From NCBI RefSeq assembly GCF_000011645.1, contig NC_006270.3, positions 2,663,501 through 2,727,500 on the forward strand: a DNA stretch of 64,000 nucleotides, in the 5' to 3' direction. The notes under the pieces were generated by a model that was not told the origin of the DNA, ran no database searches, and worked only from the letters and a program-made list of their open reading frames with translations. Below are positions 24,252 through 31,819 of this stretch, piece after piece; position 1 is the stretch's first letter; every line of letters begins with the position of its first letter. A program made the translations under genes and the position numbers. The stretch is from Bacillus licheniformis DSM 13 = ATCC 14580 (GTDB lineage: Bacteria; Bacillota; Bacilli; Bacillales; Bacillaceae).

Positions 24252-24292
24252 AGATGACCGGGTGTATTGCTGAAACATACACCCGGTCATCT
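24252..24292. terminator. Strong perfect hairpin with 16-bp stem
   Basis: AGATGACCGGGTGTAT pairs fully with ATACACCCGGTCATCT around a nine-base loop. No gene ends close by on either strand (nearest is yidD, ending at 24405 on the minus strand), so it may mark a lost gene or serve as the yidD terminator. Confidence 0.6.
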
Positions 24293-24404
24293 TTATGCAG
24301 CCTTTTCATTTACTGCTTTGAATGTGCAGGAGTTCTTCAGGAAAGCGGTCAACTTCCCCTGCCTGCCCTGCAAGGAAAAACGATCAATAGATCATCCTAC
24401 AATA

Positions 24405-24650
24405 TTAATCTGAATCCCCTTCCTTTTTTTGATCTGTTTGGTTTGGAACAGGATCAAAGCCTCCCGGATGAAGAGGGTGGCATTTCAGTAATCGTTTAAT
24501 AAGCAGATAACTGCCTTTGATAAACCCGAACCTTTGAATCGCTTCAAGCCCATAGTTGGAGCATGTTGGATAAAATCTGCAAGTCGGCGGGAAAAGAGGG
24601 GATATCGCCTTTTGGTAGAATCGAATGAATATGATCGCTGCCCGTTTCAT
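24405..24650 (-). CDS. yidD: Membrane protein insertion efficiency factor YidD
   Basis: 81 residues with the full YidD signature: IRFYQKAISPLFPPTCRFYP followed by TCSNYGLEAIQRFG and KCHPLHPGGFDPVP. YidD is a small membrane-associated amphipathic protein that assists YidC-dependent insertion. The ATG overlaps the stop of the upstream hemB fragment and has GGGAGGAATC as its site. The Bacillus homologue usually stands in another context, so its location beside a hemB relic suggests a second or translocated copy. The protein is complete. Confidence 0.9.
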   Translation of the reverse strand: MKRAAIIFIRFYQKAISPLFPPTCRFYPTCSNYGLEAIQRFGFIKGSYLLIKRLLKCHPLHPGGFDPVPNQTDQKKEGDSD

Positions 24651-24885
24651 GATTCCTCCCGAAGAAATTTTGCTATATCTTTTGCAAAATATGTAACAAT
24701 AAGATCCGCACCGGCCCTCTTCATCGCAAGCATGCTTTCCAACACTGTATTTTTTTCGTCAATCCAGCCGTTTTGCGATGCGGCTTTTATTTGGGCATAT
24801 TCTCCGCTTACTTGATATGAAACCAGCGGAATCTGGAGAGAATTTCGCATATCCCTGATGATGTCTAAATAAGGCAGACCAGGTT
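24647..24885 (-). pseudogene. hemB: Delta-aminolevulinic acid dehydratase (HemB), C-terminal remnant
   Basis: Reads KPGLPYLDIIRDMRNSLQIP, then YQVSGEYAQIKAASQNGWID and AMKRAGADLIVTYFAKDIAK, the last quarter of porphobilinogen synthase including the substrate-binding segment. An in-frame stop precedes KPG and a shifted trace of the upstream part (RDEQA) is visible near 24900. No catalytic or zinc-binding domain remains. The stop overlaps the yidD start. Confidence 0.85.
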
Positions 24886-25216
24886 TAATGCTTGTTCATC
24901 ACGGCCTTCTATTAGATCGAAACGTAATAATGGCATTTGCTTATCCCCTTTTTGATCATTTTAAATTTCGTTAGAGAAATAAGAGGTTTTACCTGTCCCT
25001 GATCAATTGTTTCGCTTTTGGTACAAAGAATGATTTCTGCTAACTTGATAAAAACATAACACATAATCAAAATATATCCAATAATTGACCATATGTTCAT
25101 CATAATAGAAGATACAAGAGCTATATCATTAAAAATCAGCTCGCACCCAATCTTTAGGTGATTAGTATATAAACAACACTTTATCAAAATGTGACAATGA
25201 TATGACTATCAGCACT

Positions 25217-25321
25217 CTACTTATTTCTTAAAGAAAGCACAAGCTTTCTCAACCCGAATATGATTAAAGCAGCAACAATAATGAAAGGTATAAATCCAAT
25301 CAGGCTAAAACTTGTAAGCAT
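25217..25321 (-). CDS. Small membrane protein, 34 residues
   Basis: ATG at 25321 with a strong GGAAAGGAGCTTGTC site. The product starts MLTSFSLIGFIPFIIVAALI and ends IFGLRKLVLSLRNK: a single hydrophobic helix with a basic C-terminal tail, positive-inside orientation. No family is recognised. It is too short for ordinary gene calling, but the site, composition and isolated position with its own AT-rich upstream region support a real small gene. Confidence 0.6.
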   Translation of the reverse strand: MLTSFSLIGFIPFIIVAALIIFGLRKLVLSLRNK

Positions 25322-25481
25322 GACAAGCTCCTTTCCTCAATGTCCAATTGATTTTTCATTTTACGATATTCACATTTTAAAATCATAATAAAGATGTAAA
25401 TGTTATGTTAAAAACCGGTTGGTATACAAAAAATCACCGTCCGAGATAGCGGATGGTGATTTTCTTTACATGAAGGTTTAT

Positions 25482-26038
25482 TTATTCAAGATTTGCATGA
25501 TTTGCGTACATGTTATGAGTATTCAGCCCTTTTATTTCCATTATTCGCAATATGATAGCATCATAAATCAATAAAAGAGTCTGTTCAAAAAGCGATCCCA
25601 TCGGTTGTATAGTCTGTTTACTGCCCGTCGTTTGATCCTTGGGTGAACCCGGCAGCTGCAGGATCAGATCAGCTATTTCAGCGATTGGCGAATCTGAAGA
25701 GGTCGTAACTGCCGCTACAGTGCCTCCGATATCTTTTGCCTTTTCCGCCATATGAAGCAAACTTTCTGTTTTCCCTGATCCTGTGCCCACGATAAGCAAG
25801 TCGTTTTCGGTAAATGCAGGTGTTACGGTTTCTCCTGTTACAAATGCATTGATACCCAGGTGCATTAATCTCATAGCAAATGACTTCCCCATTAAACCGG
25901 AACGACCTGCACCGTAACAAACACTTTTTCAGAAGACATGATACTGGATATGAAGTTCTCTATTCCTTCCGCTTGAGTTTGAGACGTTGCATGATCAAGC
26001 TCTGCGATGATCGCTTTTACATAATCATGGGTCTTCAT
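25482..26038 (-). pseudogene. hxlB: 6-phospho-3-hexuloisomerase (HxlB) with a one-base frameshift
   Basis: From the ATG at 26038 the frame reads KTHDYVKAIIAELDHATSQT and on to SEKVFV, then leaves the family. Deleting one T (GTTAC where GTTTAC is expected, near 25915) shifts the frame. The correct frame resumes with GRSGLMGKSFAMRLMHLG and runs to the normal end with the SIS-domain sugar-phosphate motif GSGKTESLLHMAEKA. Total length about 185 codons, as expected. The enzyme would turn hexulose-6-phosphate into fructose-6-phosphate in formaldehyde fixation. Its start overlaps the hxlA stop. Confidence 0.88.
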
Positions 26039-26667
26039 GATTGCTGGATCATCTGCTTCATTTTTGCGGCTGCCGCAGCTTTATCATCTTGATTTGCAAT
26101 ACCGCCCCCAACAATAATCAAATCGGGCTTTAATTTAACGACTTCGGGCAATGTGTCCAATTTAATTCCGCCTGCAATAGCCGTTTTAGCGTTTTTTACT
26201 ACATTCTTAATGGTCATTAAGTCTGCAAATGAATTTTGGCCAATGGCTTGAAGATCATAACCCGTATGCACACAAATATAATCCACACCAAGTACATCCA
26301 ACTCGGCAGCGCGTGATTCGATGTCCTTAATTCCAATCATATCCACCAGGATTTTTTTTCCTTGAGCTTTTGCCTCTTCTACAGCGCCTTTAATAGACAT
26401 ATCTTCAGCGGCTCCTAAAATGGTGATGATATCGGCTCCTGCTTCTGAGGCTTTCATTACTTCATACCCGGCCGCATCCATAATTTTAAGGTCTGCCAGC
26501 ACTTTCAAATTCGGGAAAGCATCTTTCATCTCTTTTACTGCACGAAGGCCTTCATTTATCACAACCGGCGTACCGATTTCTACAATGTCAATGTATTCTT
26601 CTACTTCTTTTACCACTTTGATTGCTTCCGGTATATTGACTAAATCTAATGCTAACTGTAATTCCAC
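26035..26667 (-). CDS. hxlA: 3-hexulose-6-phosphate synthase
   Basis: A 210-residue TIM-barrel enzyme of the OMP-decarboxylase superfamily: LQLALDLVNIPEAIKVV, the active-site VLADLKIMDAAGYE (DxKxxD), VDMIGIKDIESR and IIVGGGIANQDD for phosphate binding. It condenses formaldehyde with ribulose-5-phosphate, the first step of formaldehyde detoxification by the RuMP route. The start is GTG with an AGGGGTG site. The partner isomerase gene directly downstream is frameshifted. An HxlR-type box sits about 100 bp upstream, and hxlR is the next gene on the same strand. Confidence 0.95.
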   Translation of the reverse strand: MELQLALDLVNIPEAIKVVKEVEEYIDIVEIGTPVVINEGLRAVKEMKDAFPNLKVLADLKIMDAAGYEVMKASEAGADIITILGAAEDMSIKGAVEEAKAQGKKILVDMIGIKDIESRAAELDVLGVDYICVHTGYDLQAIGQNSFADLMTIKNVVKNAKTAIAGGIKLDTLPEVVKLKPDLIIVGGGIANQDDKAAAAAKMKQMIQQS

Positions 26668-26762
26668 TTAACGTCACCCCTGTTAAATTAAGAATTCCGC
26701 GGATGATTCTCTTTTGATATTTCTGTTACATCAAAAGTATAACAAGGGGAAAATGCCTTTAA

Positions 26763-26776
26763 TAGTACGCACTTTT
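26763..26776. promoter_or_regulatory. HxlR-family box upstream of hxlA
   Basis: AGTACGCACTTTTT occurs in the hxlR-hxlA gap. The same core, GTACGCACTTTT, is found upstream of ytbD/ytcD (62542) and, in reverse, upstream of the second SDR (48353-48365). HxlR and YtcD are members of one regulator family, so this is a likely regulator site. Confidence 0.65.
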
Positions 26777-26854
26777 TTTTTACATACTATACTTTTCCTC
26801 ATATGGTGTAGAAAAAGATACTGTCTCTAGAACAATATCTCAAAGTCAATTATT

Positions 26855-27202
26855 CTATTTGTCATCTTTTGAAAAGTTGGTTTCTATATAATTTTTACCC
26901 CACTCATACATCGCCTCTAATATAGGCATTAAACTTTCTCCCTGTTTTGTAAGGGAATATTCAACTTTTGGGGGAACAACCGGATATACTTCCCTATGTA
27001 CAATATGATCTTCTTCCAATTCACGCAGCTGATTCACCAGCATTCTTTGCGTAATGCCGGGCATCAGGGCTTTTAATTCTCCGAATCTTTTCGTACCTTC
27101 TTTTCCTAAAAACCACAAAATCAGCATTTTCCACTTTCCTCCGATAATGTTGAGCGTCAACTCCTTTTCACAATTAAATGTTTTATTCTCCATTCGTGAC
27201 AT
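26855..27202 (-). CDS. hxlR: HxlR family transcriptional activator of hxlAB
   Basis: 115 residues with the HxlR winged-helix signature: LNIIGGKWKMLILWFLGKEG, RFGELKALMPGITQRMLVNQ and YPVVPPKVEYSLTKQGESL. In B. subtilis HxlR activates the formaldehyde-induced hxlAB operon. The ATG has AAGGAGTGAATTCAT before it. It is separated from hxlA by about 190 bp carrying the GTACGCACTTTT box. With hxlB broken, formaldehyde fixation may be impaired unless another isomerase or read-through copes. Confidence 0.92.
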   Translation of the reverse strand: MSRMENKTFNCEKELTLNIIGGKWKMLILWFLGKEGTKRFGELKALMPGITQRMLVNQLRELEEDHIVHREVYPVVPPKVEYSLTKQGESLMPILEAMYEWGKNYIETNFSKDDK

Positions 27203-27392
27203 ATGAATTCACTCCTTATCTAAATGACTAATATATGATCATCAATTACATCATTGTAAAAGAACTTTGTTTCATTAATCAATCATCGCACGTTTTAGCC
27301 GTTCCTTAACTTCACCTGCTTGCCACCTTACCATGCGGAGTTGCCCCATCATGATATTGTCAATCTTCTTATATCCATTCGAGTTAAGGAAA

Positions 27393-27408
27393 CATGACAA
27401 GTGTCATG
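27393..27408. promoter_or_regulatory. DesR operator upstream of des
   Basis: CATGACAAGTGTCATG is a 7-2-7 palindrome about 90 bp before the desaturase start. It has the sequence and position of the known DesR-P site that activates des upon cold shock. Confidence 0.85.
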
Positions 27409-27495
27409 TTTGAAGCATGATGTGTGCTACTACAAAGACATCTCTCTGTGCCGTAAACTTAATTTAAGACCTATTTATGAGAGGATAACTTTACT

Positions 27496-28554
27496 ATGAC
27501 TGAACAAACCATTGCCCATAAACAAAAACAGTTGACAAAACAGGTTGCTGCGTTTGCACAGCCTGATACCAAGAACAGTCTGCTTCAGCTTTTGAATACG
27601 TTTATTCCTTTCTTCGGACTGTGGTTTCTTGCCTATTTCAGCCTCAATGTCTCCTATCTCCTTACTTTAGGAATAACGGTGATTGCCGCAGGGTTTTTGA
27701 CGAGAATTTTCATTATTTTTCACGACTGCTGCCATTTATCCTTTTTCAAACAAAAACGCCTTAACCATATTCTCGGTTTTTTGACAGGCGTTCTGACTTT
27801 ATTTCCTTATCTTCAATGGCAGCACAGCCATTCGATTCATCATGCGACAAGCAGCAACCTGGATAAACGGGGAACGGGTGACATCTGGCTGCTGACGGTA
27901 AATGAATATAAAGCCGCACCTCTGCGCACAAAAATCGCATACAGACTTTACAGAAATCCGTTTATCATGTTTATTCTCGGACCGATTTATGTCTTTCTGA
28001 TCACAAACCGCTTTAACAAAAAAGGAGCAAGACGGAAAGAGCGTGTGAACACATACCTCACCAACCTTGCAATCGCGGCATTGGCTGCTGTCTGCTGCCT
28101 GATTTTTGGCTGGCAATCATTTTTGCTCGTACAAGGTCCGATCTTTCTGATCTCAGGTTCGATCGGCGTTTGGCTGTTTTATGTTCAGCACACATTTGAA
28201 GATTCTTATTTTGAAGCGGATGAAAATTGGAGCTATGTTCAGGCCGCTGTGGAAGGAAGTTCGTTTTATAAACTCCCGAAACTGCTTCAATGGCTTACAG
28301 GCAATATCGGGTACCACCATGTTCACCATCTCAGTCCAAAGGTGCCTAACTATAAACTTGAAACCGCACATGAACAGCACGAACCTTTAAAAAACGTCCC
28401 GACCATCACTTTGAAAACAAGCCTGCAATCACTCGCGTTCCGGCTTTGGGATGAAGAAAAAAAGCAATTTGTAACCTTTCGGGACATGAAACAAACATCT
28501 TCCCATCCTTCGCCGGATTCAACGAAAAAACAGAAGCTGCGGAAGAACGCCTGA
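27496..28554 (+). CDS. des: Cold-induced phospholipid fatty acid desaturase (delta-5)
   Basis: 352 residues with several hydrophobic segments and the three histidine boxes of membrane desaturases: FHDCCHLSFF, QHSHSIHHAT and GYHHVHHLSP. The di-iron enzyme inserts a cis double bond into acyl chains of membrane phospholipids to restore fluidity in the cold. A GAGAGGATAACTTTACT leader precedes the ATG. The DesR palindrome lies upstream and a terminator follows, so des is monocistronic, with desK-desR downstream in the order known from B. subtilis. Confidence 0.97.
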   Translation: MTEQTIAHKQKQLTKQVAAFAQPDTKNSLLQLLNTFIPFFGLWFLAYFSLNVSYLLTLGITVIAAGFLTRIFIIFHDCCHLSFFKQKRLNHILGFLTGVLTLFPYLQWQHSHSIHHATSSNLDKRGTGDIWLLTVNEYKAAPLRTKIAYRLYRNPFIMFILGPIYVFLITNRFNKKGARRKERVNTYLTNLAIAALAAVCCLIFGWQSFLLVQGPIFLISGSIGVWLFYVQHTFEDSYFEADENWSYVQAAVEGSSFYKLPKLLQWLTGNIGYHHVHHLSPKVPNYKLETAHEQHEPLKNVPTITLKTSLQSLAFRLWDEEKKQFVTFRDMKQTSSHPSPDSTKKQKLRKNA

Positions 28555-28560
28555 CGATAA

Positions 28561-28592
28561 GGAGGTCTTCTTATATCAACAAGAAGACTTCC
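28561..28592 (+). terminator. des terminator
   Basis: GGAGGTCTTCTT-atatcaac-AAGAAGACTTCC followed by TTTTTATT, seven bases after the des stop. Confidence 0.85.
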
Positions 28593-28674
28593 TTTTTATT
28601 GTCCGATGATGCAATCAGGCTCCGGCAATGGTAAAGTTACTCTAAAGATGAAAAGCTGAAAATGAGGTTATAAC

Positions 28675-29787
28675 ATGTTCAAAAAACATTTTACATTTCA
28701 AAAACTGAACGGGATCTCGCCGTATATATGGACAATATTTTTCATCCTTCCCTTCTACTTTATCATGCAATCATCATCTACACTTGTTATCGTCGTCGGC
28801 ATCATTTTGACGCTTTTATTTTTTGCGGTATACAGATTTGCTTTTGTCTCAAAAGGCTGGGACGTTTATTTGTGGGCGTTTATTTTAATCGGCATTTCAA
28901 CCGCTTCGATTATGATGTTCAGTTATATTTATTTTGCTTTTTTTATCGCATATTTTATAGGGAACATTAAAAAACGGGCCCCTTTTCATATTTTATATTA
29001 CGTCCACTTAATAAGCGCAGCCGTCGCTGCCAACTTCAGTCTCGTGTTAAAAAAGGAATTTTTTCTGACACAAATTCCCTTTGTGGTCATCACCCTCATC
29101 AGTGCGATTTTATTGCCGTTCAGCATTAGAAGCCGCAAGGAGCGTGAACGCCTGGAAGAAAAGCTCGAGTATGCTAATGAACGGATTGCCAATTTGGTAA
29201 AATTAGAAGAACGGCAGCGGATTGCCCGCGACCTCCATGATACACTTGGACAAAAGCTGTCTCTTATCGGTTTAAAAAGCGACTTGGCGAGAAAATTAAT
29301 TTACAAAGATCCCGATCAAGCCGCGCGTGAACTGAAAAGCGTTCAGCAAACTGCGAGAACTTCTTTAAATGAAGTCAGAAAAATCGTATCCTCCATGAAA
29401 GGCATCCGGCTCAAGGATGAAATCATAAACATCAAACAAATTCTTGAAGCAGCCGGCATTGCGTTCATCTATGAAGAAGATAAATTGCCGGAAAATATCT
29501 CATTGCTTAATGAAAACATATTGAGCATGTGCTTGAAGGAAGCTGTCACTAATGTCGTCAAACACAGCCAGGCTAAGACCTGCCGCGTTGACATCCAGCA
29601 GCTCTGGAAGGAGGTTGTCATTACAGTGACTGACGATGGAACGTTTCAAGGTGAAGAGAAGTGCTTTTCAAAAGGACACGGCTTGCTTGGCATGAGAGAA
29701 CGGCTTGAATTTGCAAACGGAAGCCTACACATTGATACAAAAAACGGCACCAAGCTTACCATGTCAATTCCTAACAACTCAAAATAA
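28675..29787 (+). CDS. desK: Thermosensor histidine kinase DesK
   Basis: 370 residues. Four to five transmembrane segments occupy residues 15-150 (membrane-thickness sensor). A coiled coil leads to the HisKA_3 box RIARDLHDTLGQKL with His188, the same position as in B. subtilis DesK. The ATPase domain follows (KEAVTNVVKHSQAK, VTDDGTF, GHGLLGMRERL). In the cold, ordered lipids switch it from phosphatase to kinase and it phosphorylates DesR. It lies 120 bp after des with its own upstream region. Confidence 0.97.
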   Translation: MFKKHFTFQKLNGISPYIWTIFFILPFYFIMQSSSTLVIVVGIILTLLFFAVYRFAFVSKGWDVYLWAFILIGISTASIMMFSYIYFAFFIAYFIGNIKKRAPFHILYYVHLISAAVAANFSLVLKKEFFLTQIPFVVITLISAILLPFSIRSRKERERLEEKLEYANERIANLVKLEERQRIARDLHDTLGQKLSLIGLKSDLARKLIYKDPDQAARELKSVQQTARTSLNEVRKIVSSMKGIRLKDEIINIKQILEAAGIAFIYEEDKLPENISLLNENILSMCLKEAVTNVVKHSQAKTCRVDIQQLWKEVVITVTDDGTFQGEEKCFSKGHGLLGMRERLEFANGSLHIDTKNGTKLTMSIPNNSK

Positions 29788-29805
29788 AAAAAAAGGATGG
29801 CTTAC

Positions 29806-30405
29806 ATGATTAGTATATTTATTGCGGAAGATCAGCAGATGCTCTTGGGCGCTTTAGGATCGCTTCTGAACTTAGAAGATGATATGGAAGTCGTCGGCAA
29901 AGGCACTACCGGACAAGATGCCGTTGATTTCACAAAAAAACATCGGCCTGATATATGCATTATGGACATTGAAATGCCCGGAAAGACGGGGCTTGAAGCT
30001 GCTGAGGAATTAAAGGATACAGGCTGCAACATTATTATCTTAACCACTTTTGCCCGCCCCGGCTATTTTCAGCGAGCCATTAAAGCAGGTGTTAAAGGCT
30101 ATTTGTTAAAGGACAGCCCAAGCGAAGAGCTTGCGAGCGCCATCCGCAGCGTCATGAAAGGAAAGCGGATCTATGCGCCTGAACTGATGGAAGACATGTA
30201 CAGTGAGGCCAATCCCCTCACAGATAGAGAAAAAGAAGTGCTTGAACTTGTGGCTGACGGAAAAAACACAAAAGAAATCGCCCAAGAACTCAGCATCAAA
30301 AGCGGAACCGTACGAAATTATATCTCAATGATTCTTGAAAAGCTTGAGGTGAAAAATCGGATTGAAGCCATTACTCGTTCAAAGGAAAAAGGCTGGTTTA
30401 AATAA
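29806..30405 (+). CDS. desR: Response regulator DesR
   Basis: 199 residues. The receiver has Asp54 (CIMDIEMPGK), FARPGYFQRAIKAGVKGYLL and a C-terminal LuxR-type HTH (LTDREKEVLELVADGKNTKE, IKSGTVRNYISMILEKL). It matches B. subtilis DesR almost throughout. Start 29806 is preferred over the ATG three codons earlier since AAAAGGATGGCTTAC precedes it. It follows desK by a few bases and a perfect terminator follows. Phospho-DesR binds the palindrome upstream of des. Confidence 0.97.
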   Translation: MISIFIAEDQQMLLGALGSLLNLEDDMEVVGKGTTGQDAVDFTKKHRPDICIMDIEMPGKTGLEAAEELKDTGCNIIILTTFARPGYFQRAIKAGVKGYLLKDSPSEELASAIRSVMKGKRIYAPELMEDMYSEANPLTDREKEVLELVADGKNTKEIAQELSIKSGTVRNYISMILEKLEVKNRIEAITRSKEKGWFK

Positions 30406-30440
30406 AAAGAGGATCTTGCCATATGTCCAAGATCCTCTTT
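30406..30440. terminator. Terminator between desR and ycgT
   Basis: AAAGAGGATCTTG and CAAGATCCTCTTT form a perfect 13-bp stem directly after the desR stop. Confidence 0.85.
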
Positions 30441-30480
30441 GACGAATCAGCCGCTCCCGCGGGTGAAAAATATTCCTTAT

Positions 30481-31530
30481 CTACACGAACATCTTCTTGA
30501 CAAGCTCGCGGTTGCGCTCTTTGAAAACCTCATTATGCGACGACACCATCGCACTCTTGTGCGCTTCGGGATCGATAAATCGCTTGGCGCTGTTGACCGC
30601 GTTTGCCGCATCTTGAAACGCTCCGGCGATCAGGTGCAGCTTGCCTTCGTAATGCACAATATCCCCCGCCGCATACAGACCGGGCACGGAAGACTGGCAG
30701 TTGGAAGTACCTGCAATATAATAGTCATCCACTCGGGTAACATCAAGGCGGCTGTTCTCCAGAAGTGAGGTGTCGCGTTCATATCCGTGGTTGATAACCA
30801 CCTCGTCGACAGGCAGTTCCATCACCTCACCTGTTTGAGCGTTCGTGAGCTCGACCCGTTCGATCACCTCATGATCTTCCGAAGCGATCAGCTTGGTAAT
30901 CTCTGTATGAAAGAAGCAGCTCACCGAGCTGTTCAGAAGCTGATCCACCTGGGCCTCATGCCCGCTGAGCGCATCTTTGCGGTAAGCGAGGTAGACCTTT
31001 TTCGCTACAGGTTCGAGTTCGTTGGCCCAATCGACAGCCGAATTGCCGCCGCCGGATACAATGACCGTTTTATCTTTAAAATGCTGCAGTGACTTAACCG
31101 TATAATTCAGATTGGACACTTCAAAACGCTCTGCGCCTTCTATCTGAAGCTTTTGCGGATTGAGGATGCCGCCGCCCACGGCAACGATGACCGTCTTGGA
31201 AAGATGCACACCTGAGGCAGCCGTATGTAATTCAAACAACCCTTCTTCATTGCGGGCAATCGATTCGACTTTCTCATTCAGCAGCACTTCAGGATGAAAC
31301 GTTAACCCCTGCTGCACCAGCTGTTCTATCAGCTTGGCTCCGGAAATAGGCGTTAATCCCCCGACATCCCAGATCATTTTTTCAGGATAAACGTGAACCT
31401 TTCCGCCCAGCATCGGCTGATATTCAATAATCTTTGCCTTCATTCCCCGCAGTCCGCTGTAAAAGGCGGAATATAACCCAGCCGGACCTCCGCCGATAAC
31501 GGTCACATCAAACAATTCATTTCTGCTCAT
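30481..31530 (-). CDS. ycgT: Ferredoxin/flavodoxin-NADP(+) reductase, YcgT type
   Basis: A 349-residue thioredoxin-reductase-like flavoprotein without the CxxC disulfide. FDVTVIGGGPAGLYSAFYSG is the FAD motif, VIVSGGGNSAVDWANELEPV the NADP motif, and LYAAGDIVHYEGKLHLIAGA the second FAD contact. It supplies electrons from NADPH to ferredoxin or flavodoxin and, in iron-limited Bacillus, to heme or siderophore metabolism. A Fur box lies 50 bp upstream, which fits the iron-starvation control known for ycgT. Complete and with typical start. Confidence 0.93.
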   Translation of the reverse strand: MSRNELFDVTVIGGGPAGLYSAFYSGLRGMKAKIIEYQPMLGGKVHVYPEKMIWDVGGLTPISGAKLIEQLVQQGLTFHPEVLLNEKVESIARNEEGLFELHTAASGVHLSKTVIVAVGGGILNPQKLQIEGAERFEVSNLNYTVKSLQHFKDKTVIVSGGGNSAVDWANELEPVAKKVYLAYRKDALSGHEAQVDQLLNSSVSCFFHTEITKLIASEDHEVIERVELTNAQTGEVMELPVDEVVINHGYERDTSLLENSRLDVTRVDDYYIAGTSNCQSSVPGLYAAGDIVHYEGKLHLIAGAFQDAANAVNSAKRFIDPEAHKSAMVSSHNEVFKERNRELVKKMFV

Positions 31531-31578
31531 CGCTCTTCACTCCCGGTATATGTCATGAGTTCACAAACACCAAACGCA

Positions 31579-31597
31579 AATGATTATCATTATCATT
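31579..31597. promoter_or_regulatory. Fur box upstream of ycgT
   Basis: AATGATTATCATTATCATT matches the Fur 19-bp consensus built from GATAAT repeats; it sits about 50 bp before the ycgT start on the minus strand. Confidence 0.85.
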
Positions 31598-31752
31598 AAG
31601 TGTACTTTGATTGCTCCATTTTTACAATCCATTTTAATAAAAAGTTCATGCTTCGCCCACTTCGATTTTGCCGCTTCCCCCTTTCCGCTCGTTCTTCATG
31701 GGTTGCCGCCGCTCCCTATTCCGCAGCATTTAGATAGTTCCTATATCTTACA

Positions 31753-31801
31753 TTGACAAGGGTATGCCCCCTGCATAAAATGAAAATGATTATCAACTTC
31801 A
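31753..31801 (+). promoter_or_regulatory. Fur-controlled promoter of the nickel/metallophore-type ABC operon
   Basis: TTGACA at 31753-31758, a 17-base spacer, TAAAAT at 31776-31781, then a Fur-like box TGAAAATGATTATCAACTTC overlapping the -10 and start region. The overlap predicts repression in metal-replete cells. AGGAGGAAACAAAGC and the ATG follow. Confidence 0.75.
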
Positions 31802-31819
31802 TTTAGGAGGAAACAAAGC

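Noticed and set aside
24912..25187. 91-codon minus-strand ORF with a hydrophobic middle
   Set aside because: TTG start without a ribosome binding site, and it overlaps the decayed upstream end of the hemB relic.
29797..29805. desR start three codons upstream
   Set aside because: That ATG lies inside the ribosome binding site AAAAGGATGG; the protein normally begins MISIFIAED.
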